Shown here: positions 1 through 6,240 of the stretch, piece after piece
Layout of the letters: every line of letters starts with the position of its first letter
How positions within the stretch are numbered: the first letter of the stretch is position 1
NCBI GenBank assembly: GCA_011390695.1
Contig: JAABRW010000003.1
Location: 1 to 7,531, forward strand
Length of the DNA stretch: 7,531 bases
From: Desulfotignum sp.
Lineage (GTDB): Bacteria > Desulfobacterota > Desulfobacteria > Desulfobacterales > Desulfobacteraceae
Reading direction: 5' to 3'
Translations under genes and position numbers: made by a program
The notes under the pieces: generated by a model
The model's database searches: none
Told to the model about the DNA's origin: nothing
The model's input: only the letters and a program-made list of their open reading frames with translations

Positions 1-1
1 C

Positions 2-70
2 CCCCTGTGGGTGCCTTGTGACCGGACCGTCAGATGTTATCTCGGGCCGGGCGCAAGGTACCCACAGGGG
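2..70. repeat. Long imperfect inverted repeat / 69-nt hairpin downstream of glgB
   Basis: The 17-nt arms at 2-18 and 54-70 pair at 16 positions by Watson-Crick, and the last position (13 with 59) is a G/T pair. The apparent 35-nt loop pairs further: 20 with 52, 22-29 with 43-50 (7 of 8, mismatch at 26/46), and 32-35 with 39-42 around a GTT loop at 36-38. The element is thus one rod-like hairpin of about 28 Watson-Crick pairs. It begins 29 nt past the branching-enzyme stop codon. No T-run follows it on the plus strand after position 70. On the minus strand the window ends at the foot of the stem, so a terminator T-tract just outside cannot be excluded. Possible roles are an mRNA 3'-end stabiliser or terminator, a REP-like dispersed palindrome, or a site for a DNA-binding protein. 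The pairing is directly visible; the function is unknown. Confidence 0.85.
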
Positions 71-77
71 CGGCCAC

Positions 78-87
78 CGGTTAACCG
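78..87. repeat. 10-bp perfect palindrome CGGTTAACCG
   Basis: The sequence is its own reverse complement over ten bases. It lies between the long hairpin and the stop codon of the branching enzyme, 12 nt beyond that stop. It is too short and too lacking in a loop to be a strong RNA hairpin. It could be a small protein-binding half-site pair or simple chance. The rest of 1-99 shows no reading frame or RNA gene that I can support. Confidence 0.5.
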
Positions 88-99
88 AAGGGAATTGCG

Positions 100-2151
100 T
101 TACATGTGATTGCCCGGTATTTGCTTTTCCAGCACCAGGGCCGTGCGGCTGGGCAGATACAGGGGCAGCAGCTGGCGGGTGATCTCACCATAGGCCATGG
201 TACTGGTAAAATGTTCCTGACCCGGCACAAGACGGTTCTGCCCCCCGAACCGGGCCTCGTCCGTATCCAGAATCATCTTGTACCTTCCCGGCGGTGCATC
301 TACCTGGTAATCAAAAAAAGAACGGGCAGGATGAAAGTTAAAGACCAGAAAAAGATTTCCCCGGGCAAAGGCAATGATATTATGGTCTTCATGCAGATAA
401 AACAGGTCCGGCCAAGTGGCGGGCAACAGATTGTTTTCTTTTGCAAGGATGATCATCCGGCGGTCAAATGCATACAAATCCTTGAAAAACAGGTCTGGAT
501 CATATTTCAAAGACCACTGGCGCCGGGCATATTGATAGGAAAAATGGTTCCGGGAGGAGGGAAAATCCACCCATTCCGGGTGGCCGAACTCATTGCCCAT
601 GAAATTCAAGTACCCGGCATTGGCCGTGGCCAAGGTGATCAGGCGTATCATCTTGTGCAGGGCCACCCCCCGGAATGTTATAATATCGGCATTTTCCTTG
701 TGCATGGCTGAATAGATACGGCCGTCCACAAGATGCATCATCAGGGTTTTATCCCCCACCAGTGCCTGGTCATGGCATTCAGCATAGGAAATGGTGGCTT
801 CTTCCGGCCGGCGGTTGGTCAGCTCATGCCAGAGTTTTTCCAGGGGCCAGTCTTCATCCCGGGTTTCCTTGAGCAGTTTGATCCAGAAATCCGCAATGCC
901 CATGGCAAAACGAAAATCAAATCCATATCCCCCCTGGTCAATGCCTGCAGCCAGACCGGGGTATCCGCTGACATCCTCGGCCACGGTGACAGCTTCAGGC
1001 GCAATCTGGTGCACCAGACGGTTGGCGGCAAACAGATAACCCAGGGCATCAGTATCAACTCCCGGGCCAAAGTAATCTGCATAACTGACAAATGCCCGGT
1101 TCAGGCCGTGGTCTTCAAAAATCATGGAGGTAATACCGTCAAACCGGAACCCGTCCACATGAAATTCCTCAATCCAGTACCGCAGGTTGGACAAAAGAAA
1201 TTTTACGACCATGGGTTTTTCATAGTCAAAGCACCGGGAATCCCATAAATGGTGCATCCCTCTTGGGCCATCGTGGAAAAACTGGTACAGGGTACCGTCA
1301 AAACGGGACAGTCCTTCCACCTCATTGCGGACACTGTGGGAATGAATGATGTCCATCAAAACCTGTATACCTTCTTTATGGGCGGCATCAATCAATTCTT
1401 TGAGTTCTTCCGGGGTGCCGAATCGTGATGAGGGGGCGAAAAAAGAAGATACATGGTAGCCGAAAGACCCGTAATAAGGATGTTCCTGCACTGCCATCAG
1501 CTGGATGGTGTTATACCCGGCATGCACGATCTTGGGCAGAATATGACGGCGGAATTCCGTCCACGTACCGATACGGGCTTCCTCTAAGGCCATGCCGGCA
1601 TGGGCTTCGTAAATCAGCATGGGATCATCTTTGCGGACAGTCTTTGATGCCTGCCAGTAATAGGGATGCTGGGGGTCCCACACCTGGGCATTAAAAATCA
1701 GGGTATGGGGATCCTGGACCACCCGCCTGGCTGCCGTGGGGATACGATCCCCCTGCCCGCCCGGCCAGATTACTTTCAACCGGAACAGGTCCTGGTGGGA
1801 AAACCGGTCTGCAGGAAAATATGCCTGGAAAATTTCTTCATCCTGTTTTGCCACCTGAAATTCAGGCACACACTGCCAGTTGTTTTTATCACAGAGGATA
1901 AACATTTCCGCAGCATTAGGGGCCCATTCAGTGAAAACCCACCGGCCTTTTTTGGGGTCGAAATGCAGGCCGAACTGCTGGTGATAGTCGGCAAAGTTCT
2001 TCAGAGAGCCGTCATGTTTCCGGCACAATCTTTCTTCCAGGTCCAGGGCCGAGCGGTACCGGTATTGGATGGTATCGGCATGGGCCAGCAGTCCCGGGTC
2101 ATTGAAAATCCCGGGATCAGACAAGGAAGGGTCTTTGGAGCATTTTTCCAT
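100..2151 (-). CDS. glgB: 1,4-alpha-glucan branching enzyme, eukaryotic (GBE1-like) GH13 type
   Basis: The enzyme cuts alpha-1,4 chains and re-attaches them by alpha-1,6 bonds, creating glycogen branches in the cytoplasm. The 683 residues match the length of eukaryotic GBE1 (about 700). An N-terminal helical part (about 1-55) is followed by a CBM48-like beta domain (about 60-150, with KGRWVFTEWAPNA), the GH13 barrel (about 175-540) and a C-terminal beta domain ending in YLPSRTALVL. GH13 signatures are visible: DIIHSHS (267-273), GFRFDGITSM (334-343) with nucleophile D338, VAEDVSG (390-396) with acid/base E392, and YAECHDQ (456-462) with D461. The motifs GYLNFMGNEFGHPEW and LHKMIRLIT closely resemble GBE1 from memory. 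The start is the first ATG after an in-frame TAA at 2158-2160, and no other Met occurs before residue 83. The start lies inside the end of the synthase gene (35-bp overlap), which suggests coupled translation. The active-site motif has Cys459 where GBE1 has Ser. The family call is secure; the GH13_8 subtype is by recall. Confidence 0.95.
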   Translation of the reverse strand: MEKCSKDPSLSDPGIFNDPGLLAHADTIQYRYRSALDLEERLCRKHDGSLKNFADYHQQFGLHFDPKKGRWVFTEWAPNAAEMFILCDKNNWQCVPEFQVAKQDEEIFQAYFPADRFSHQDLFRLKVIWPGGQGDRIPTAARRVVQDPHTLIFNAQVWDPQHPYYWQASKTVRKDDPMLIYEAHAGMALEEARIGTWTEFRRHILPKIVHAGYNTIQLMAVQEHPYYGSFGYHVSSFFAPSSRFGTPEELKELIDAAHKEGIQVLMDIIHSHSVRNEVEGLSRFDGTLYQFFHDGPRGMHHLWDSRCFDYEKPMVVKFLLSNLRYWIEEFHVDGFRFDGITSMIFEDHGLNRAFVSYADYFGPGVDTDALGYLFAANRLVHQIAPEAVTVAEDVSGYPGLAAGIDQGGYGFDFRFAMGIADFWIKLLKETRDEDWPLEKLWHELTNRRPEEATISYAECHDQALVGDKTLMMHLVDGRIYSAMHKENADIITFRGVALHKMIRLITLATANAGYLNFMGNEFGHPEWVDFPSSRNHFSYQYARRQWSLKYDPDLFFKDLYAFDRRMIILAKENNLLPATWPDLFYLHEDHNIIAFARGNLFLVFNFHPARSFFDYQVDAPPGRYKMILDTDEARFGGQNRLVPGQEHFTSTMAYGEITRQLLPLYLPSRTALVLEKQIPGNHM

Positions 2152-3616
2152 ACAGGTTTATGTACTCCTCTGCACATCTGGTGTGGTTGAATGCCAGTAC
2201 GCTTTCGATCATGATCCTGTGGATCTGTGTTTCTCTGGTCTGGTCATCCAGTTTATAAAAATCCATTGCCCGATCAACTGACCAGGACAGCCCGGCAGCA
2301 TCATGGAAGGCAAACAAAAATCCGTTCCCGCTGTCTCCGGCAGGATCCAGGGGCTGGACTGTGTCATGGAGCCCGCCGGTGTCAAAAACAATGGGCAGGG
2401 TGCCATAAATGCCGCCCACCATCTGGGGCAGTCCGCAGGGTTCAAACGCCGACGGCATGAACACAAAATCTGCTGCAGCAAAGGCCTGGTGGGAAAGCCC
2501 TTCGTTGAATCCGCATACAGCCACGCGGCTGCCTATGCCATGATGCCGGACAATATCATGGAAATGCTTTTCAAAAGCACCGGATGCCACAGATACGATC
2601 TGCAGCCCCTGGTCCCGGTAGCGCTCCACGATCTCGTACATGATCTGTGCCAGCAGCTGGCATCCTTTCTGCACCGGATCCAGGCGTGACGGCCAGAAAA
2701 ACAGCGGGGCATTCACATTTTCTTCCATATCCAAAATTTTCTGCAGATATTTTTTGTTTGCAGCCTTCATTTTTTTATGGTTCTTGGGACCGTAGTTATA
2801 TCTGATCAGTTCATCCACTGCCGGATTGAACTCGGGTTCCGGTGCATTGAGAATACCTGTGGCACACCCGGCATAATATTTATGGGCAAGTTCATTTTTC
2901 AGACACGGTTCCACGAAGGCGTGGCGGTCCTCCACGATTTCCCGAAGAAAGGTGGGGCTCACTGTGTTCACATAATGGGCTGCAAACACGCCGGAAGAGA
3001 GAAAATCCACCCGGTTCCAGTCCCGGCTTTCCTCGTAATTCACCGGCGGCTCCTTGAAATACAACCGCTGCCAGAAAGCTGCCGCATCAATGCCCCGGTC
3101 TTCGATTTCCGCCATGGTGGAGGTCATGGTGTGAATATTGTGAATGGTGAACAGACAGGGGATTTCCATCTCCCGAGACATGGCCGGAATCAGTCCCGTC
3201 ATCCAGTCATTGCAGTGGATAATATCCGGTTCCACCCGGGGAATGATGTTGTTGATGACCTCCCGCTGAAATGCCAGAGACACCTTCAGGTCCATGTCGG
3301 AATATCCGGAATAGACATTGCTCAAATAATAAAAAGCCCGGTCCGCTGCCAGGTGAATGCGTTCATCGTCCAGGCGTTTGCGGATCTTGGCCAGTTCCTG
3401 GCTGTGGGTTTTGGTGGTGCTGCCGTCAAATATGGATCTGTAATCCGGCAATGCCACATGTACATCACAGCCCAGGTCGAACAGGGCTGAAATCAATGCT
3501 GCAGACACATCAGCCAGCCCCCCGGCTTTGGCGGAATAATTGGACCGGTTCCCCATATCTTTGGGAAGATAGGTTACTTCGGGCGTCACAATTAGGATTC
3601 TCGGTTTTTGTGCCAT
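2117..3616 (-). CDS. glgA: Glycogen/starch synthase, GT5 family (GlgA-like)
   Basis: It transfers glucose from a sugar nucleotide (ADP-glucose in most bacterial GT5 enzymes) to the non-reducing end of an alpha-1,4-glucan. The 499 residues form two Rossmann domains. The N-terminal starch-synthase domain (about 5-260) holds KAGGLADV (30-37), the counterpart of the K-T-G-G-L substrate loop, and HCNDWMTGL (134-142). The C-terminal domain (about 300-490) holds SRLDPVQKG (310-318; R311 and K317 as nucleotide-diphosphate contacts) and FEPCGLPQM (391-399) with catalytic-loop E392. Compared with E. coli GlgA, about 11 extra residues sit between the N-terminal Glu (E13) and K30, and one extra residue sits in the R-to-K loop. 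The usual GILNG is GILNA (254-258). A strong AGGGGAG-type ribosome binding site precedes the ATG at 3616. The gene follows the phosphorylase after 53 bp and overlaps the branching-enzyme gene. The donor sugar nucleotide cannot be read from the sequence. Confidence 0.94.
   Translation of the reverse strand: MAQKPRILIVTPEVTYLPKDMGNRSNYSAKAGGLADVSAALISALFDLGCDVHVALPDYRSIFDGSTTKTHSQELAKIRKRLDDERIHLAADRAFYYLSNVYSGYSDMDLKVSLAFQREVINNIIPRVEPDIIHCNDWMTGLIPAMSREMEIPCLFTIHNIHTMTSTMAEIEDRGIDAAAFWQRLYFKEPPVNYEESRDWNRVDFLSSGVFAAHYVNTVSPTFLREIVEDRHAFVEPCLKNELAHKYYAGCATGILNAPEPEFNPAVDELIRYNYGPKNHKKMKAANKKYLQKILDMEENVNAPLFFWPSRLDPVQKGCQLLAQIMYEIVERYRDQGLQIVSVASGAFEKHFHDIVRHHGIGSRVAVCGFNEGLSHQAFAAADFVFMPSAFEPCGLPQMVGGIYGTLPIVFDTGGLHDTVQPLDPAGDSGNGFLFAFHDAAGLSWSVDRAMDFYKLDDQTRETQIHRIMIESVLAFNHTRCAEEYINLYGKMLQRPFLV
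2165..2170 (-). promoter_or_regulatory. Candidate ribosome binding site for the branching enzyme (GAGGAG)
   Basis: GAGGAG on the minus strand lies inside the 3' end of the synthase gene, 13 nt before the branching-enzyme ATG at 2151. The spacing is longer than usual. Start selection may therefore depend partly on ribosomes that have just terminated at the synthase stop codon (2119-2117), about 35 nt further on. Confidence 0.5.
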
Positions 3617-3620
3617 ATGT

Positions 3621-3630
3621 CCTCTCCCCT
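3621..3630 (-). promoter_or_regulatory. Ribosome binding site for glycogen synthase (AGGGGAGAGG)
   Basis: The purine-rich run AGGGGAGAGG on the minus strand ends 4 nt before the ATG at 3616. Its GGGGAG core is 7 nt from the start, which is ideal spacing and supports this ATG. The 53-bp gap that contains it (3617-3669) shows no convincing -35/-10 promoter or terminator hairpin, so the synthase is probably read through from the phosphorylase. Confidence 0.7.
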
Positions 3631-3669
3631 GAGCATCTGGTGCGGGTTTGGCTTTGGATTTTCATGGTG

Positions 3670-6240
3670 TCAACTGTCTGCTGCAACCCAGGTGATCAAT
3701 CCCGGTGTATTTCTTAATACTGTGTCTCCGCTGGGTATTACCCGGGCCGTATAACCGAACCGGCCGGGATTTGAACAGGTGACCCGACATCCATAGACAT
3801 GGGTGCCTGCAGCAATGGTATGCTGCAGCGTCATTGTTTCGGCGCGGCTGCCTTCCATCTGTCCTGTGCCGCGCATTTGACCATGGTATATCTGTACCTG
3901 CACCTCTTCAGGCGTTAATTCTCCTAAAAAAACTTCCACAACAATGGTGAAGCTGTCTCCCACAGCAAAATCGGTTTCCGGCGTGATCTTTGGTTTTGAC
4001 AAACGGATACGGGACCACAGGGCATTGAGCCGGGACTGGGTCAGGGCCAATTCCTTGGCTTTTCTACCCGCCTCTTCCATGAGTTGATTCATATTTTTGG
4101 CAGCCGGGATATAAAACCGGCTGGCGTATTCTCTCACCATCCGGTTACTGGAAAAATCGGTAATAGCCATTTTCATGGCAGCCTTCATCATGTGAATCCA
4201 CTTTTTGGGGGGATTGCCCCGCTGGCGGTCATAGAATATCGGTATCACATCATTTTCCAGAATATTGAACAAAGCCTGACTTTCCACTTCATCCTGATAA
4301 TTCGGATCTTCATAATCATCGCTGTTGCCGATACGCCATCCCCGGCTTTCTGAAAAGCCTTCACACCACCACCCATCCAGTATGGACAGATTCAGCCCCC
4401 CGTTGGCAGCGGCTTTCATTCCGGATGTACCGCAGGCCTCATACGGCCTTCTGGGGGTATTCAGCCACACATCACATCCCTGAACCATATACCGGGCAAT
4501 ATTGATATCATAGTTTTCCAGAAAAATCACCCGGTGATGCACATCAGGGTGTCTTGCAAATTCCACAATACGCTTGATAATGGCCTTGCCCTCGTTGTCA
4601 TTGGGATGGGCCTTGCCGGCGAACACCAGCTGGACAGGTCTTTCCACTCTGGTGATGAGCCTGATCAGGCGCGGGATATCCTTGAGCAGCAGTCCGGCCC
4701 GCTTATAAGTGGCAAACCGCCGGGCAAAACAGATGGTCAGCACCTGGGGGTCAAGGGCGGCAGATAACTCCTCCAGCATGTTTCGGGAAGCATTGCGCCT
4801 TTTATACTGTGCCACCAGCAGCTGCCGGCTTTTCCTGATGAGCCTGGCCCGGTCCAGTTCATGGACATGCCACAGATCTGCATCTTCGATACTGTCAATA
4901 CGCGCCACCAGATCACCGTCAGACTGGCGGCCGGACCAGTTCGATGCCAGATACCTTTCCAGAAGCGCATTTTTATGACGGGAAATATAGGAATTGATAT
5001 GGACCCCGTTGGTGACATGGGAAATGGGGACCTCCTCTTTCTGGCGCCCGGGCCACAAACCCTGCCACATGGATCTTGCCACATGTCCGTGCAGGCGGCT
5101 GACACCGTTGATATAACCTGAAAAAACCACCCCGAAACAGAACATGGAAAATTTATTTTTCTCCCTGATCCCGGGCAATTCGCCCCAGGACAACAGTTCA
5201 TCTTCGGAAATCCCGAATTTTTGGGCGTACATGGCGATATAGGGGCGGACAAGCTCCTTGTCAAATTCGTCATGCCCGGCTGATACCGGGGTATGGGTGG
5301 TAAACACAGAACTGCGCCGGCTTACCTGGGATGCGCTCTGAAATTCCAGATCAAAGCGGTCCATGATCATACAGGTCCGCTCAAGCCCTGCAAAGGTGCA
5401 ATGCCCCTCGTTCATATGGCAGACTGCAGGAAACAGGTCCATGGCCTTTAATACCTTGATACCCCCGATACCCAGCAGAATTTCCTGGGCTACCCGGATG
5501 TCACCGTGGCTGGCATACAGCCGGGAGGTGATATTCCTGATTTCCTCTGAATTTTCAGGCAGATTGGTATCCAGGAGCAGCAACTGGATTTTTCCCACCT
5601 TTATCTCCCAGACACATGCCCGGATAACCCCCCTGGGCCCCGGAATTTCAATAAGAAGATCGGCTCCTGCGCCATTGCTGATTTTCCTGGCAGGCAGATC
5701 AAATACATCAATGAGGGGATAGGTTTCCTGCTGCCAGCCGTTATGGTCCAGGTATTGCCGGAAATACCCTTCCCGGAACAACAGACCGATGCCCGTCAAA
5801 GGCAGGCCCAATGCGGAAGATGCCTTAAGATGATCCCCGGCCAGCACCCCGAGGCCGCCGGCAAAAAACGGCAAAGATTCATGGATACCGAATTCCATGG
5901 AAAAATATGCCACCGTTTCCCGGGGACCCAGGTCAAGTTCCTGGATCTGGGGGACATCGGAAAGCATGTTTTCATATTTTGTTTTCACCCAGTTAAGATG
6001 CCCCAGAAAACTTTCATCTTTTGAAAGTTCCTCATACCGCCGCTGGGAAATCCGGGTAAGGAACACCACCGGATTTTTTTCCACTGCCTCCCACTGCACC
6101 GGGTTTATCCGGCGAAACACGTCAACTGCCTCATCATTCCAGCACCACCACAGGTTTCTGGCCAGGGAATCCAGAAAGGACAAGGACTCGGGTATTGCCG
6201 GATAGACTTTATATATCTGCATTTCCTGCATGAATATCAT
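3670..6240 (-). CDS. glgP: Alpha-glucan (glycogen) phosphorylase, GT35, Thermotoga-like type with DUF3417-like N-terminus
   Basis: This PLP-dependent enzyme releases glucose-1-phosphate from non-reducing ends of alpha-1,4-glucan using phosphate. The 856 residues start with a segment of about 115 residues containing LARNLWWCWNDEA (26-38), typical of the DUF3417 region that precedes the catalytic part in this subfamily. Then come VAYFSMEFGIHESLP (110-124), MNEGHCTF (276-283), THTPVSAGHDEF (315-326), ISHVTNGVH (406-414), RFATYKRA (508-515), FAGKAHPND (540-548) and EACGTSGMK (601-609). K609 is the expected PLP Schiff-base lysine. Residues about 745-856 look like a beta-rich C-terminal domain. The lineage differs from E. 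coli GlgP/MalP, whose PLP motif reads GTGNMK. The ATG at 6240 overlaps the debranching-enzyme TGA as ATGA. An in-frame ATG at 6231 (residue 4) is an alternative start. Conserved positions usually Ser are Cys at 281 and 603. Confidence 0.95.
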   Translation of the reverse strand: MIFMQEMQIYKVYPAIPESLSFLDSLARNLWWCWNDEAVDVFRRINPVQWEAVEKNPVVFLTRISQRRYEELSKDESFLGHLNWVKTKYENMLSDVPQIQELDLGPRETVAYFSMEFGIHESLPFFAGGLGVLAGDHLKASSALGLPLTGIGLLFREGYFRQYLDHNGWQQETYPLIDVFDLPARKISNGAGADLLIEIPGPRGVIRACVWEIKVGKIQLLLLDTNLPENSEEIRNITSRLYASHGDIRVAQEILLGIGGIKVLKAMDLFPAVCHMNEGHCTFAGLERTCMIMDRFDLEFQSASQVSRRSSVFTTHTPVSAGHDEFDKELVRPYIAMYAQKFGISEDELLSWGELPGIREKNKFSMFCFGVVFSGYINGVSRLHGHVARSMWQGLWPGRQKEEVPISHVTNGVHINSYISRHKNALLERYLASNWSGRQSDGDLVARIDSIEDADLWHVHELDRARLIRKSRQLLVAQYKRRNASRNMLEELSAALDPQVLTICFARRFATYKRAGLLLKDIPRLIRLITRVERPVQLVFAGKAHPNDNEGKAIIKRIVEFARHPDVHHRVIFLENYDINIARYMVQGCDVWLNTPRRPYEACGTSGMKAAANGGLNLSILDGWWCEGFSESRGWRIGNSDDYEDPNYQDEVESQALFNILENDVIPIFYDRQRGNPPKKWIHMMKAAMKMAITDFSSNRMVREYASRFYIPAAKNMNQLMEEAGRKAKELALTQSRLNALWSRIRLSKPKITPETDFAVGDSFTIVVEVFLGELTPEEVQVQIYHGQMRGTGQMEGSRAETMTLQHTIAAGTHVYGCRVTCSNPGRFGYTARVIPSGDTVLRNTPGLITWVAADS

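Noticed and set aside
1..70. Calling the hairpin a Rho-independent terminator of the operon
   Set aside because: No T-tract is visible on either side within the window, and the stem is unusually long and interrupted for a terminator. It could still be one if a T-run follows outside.
106..711. Plus-strand open frame of 201 codons opposite the 3' part of the branching enzyme
   Set aside because: It is antisense to the conserved C-terminal part of GlgB, shows no domain signature, and has no independent evidence of coding.
733..2190. Further plus-strand open frames (733-1248, 1666-2190) opposite the branching enzyme
   Set aside because: They shadow a well-supported minus-strand gene, and their translations are low in recognisable motifs.
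2777..3490. Plus-strand open frame of 237 codons opposite the synthase gene
   Set aside because: It lies fully antisense to a clearly conserved GT5 gene. Its translation is rich in His, Pro, Gly and Cys with no recognisable domain, as expected of a codon-bias shadow.
3617..3669. Possible internal promoter between phosphorylase and synthase
   Set aside because: No TTGACA/TATAAT-like pair or sigma-54 GG-N10-GC pattern was convincing in these 53 bp; only a ribosome binding site is supported.
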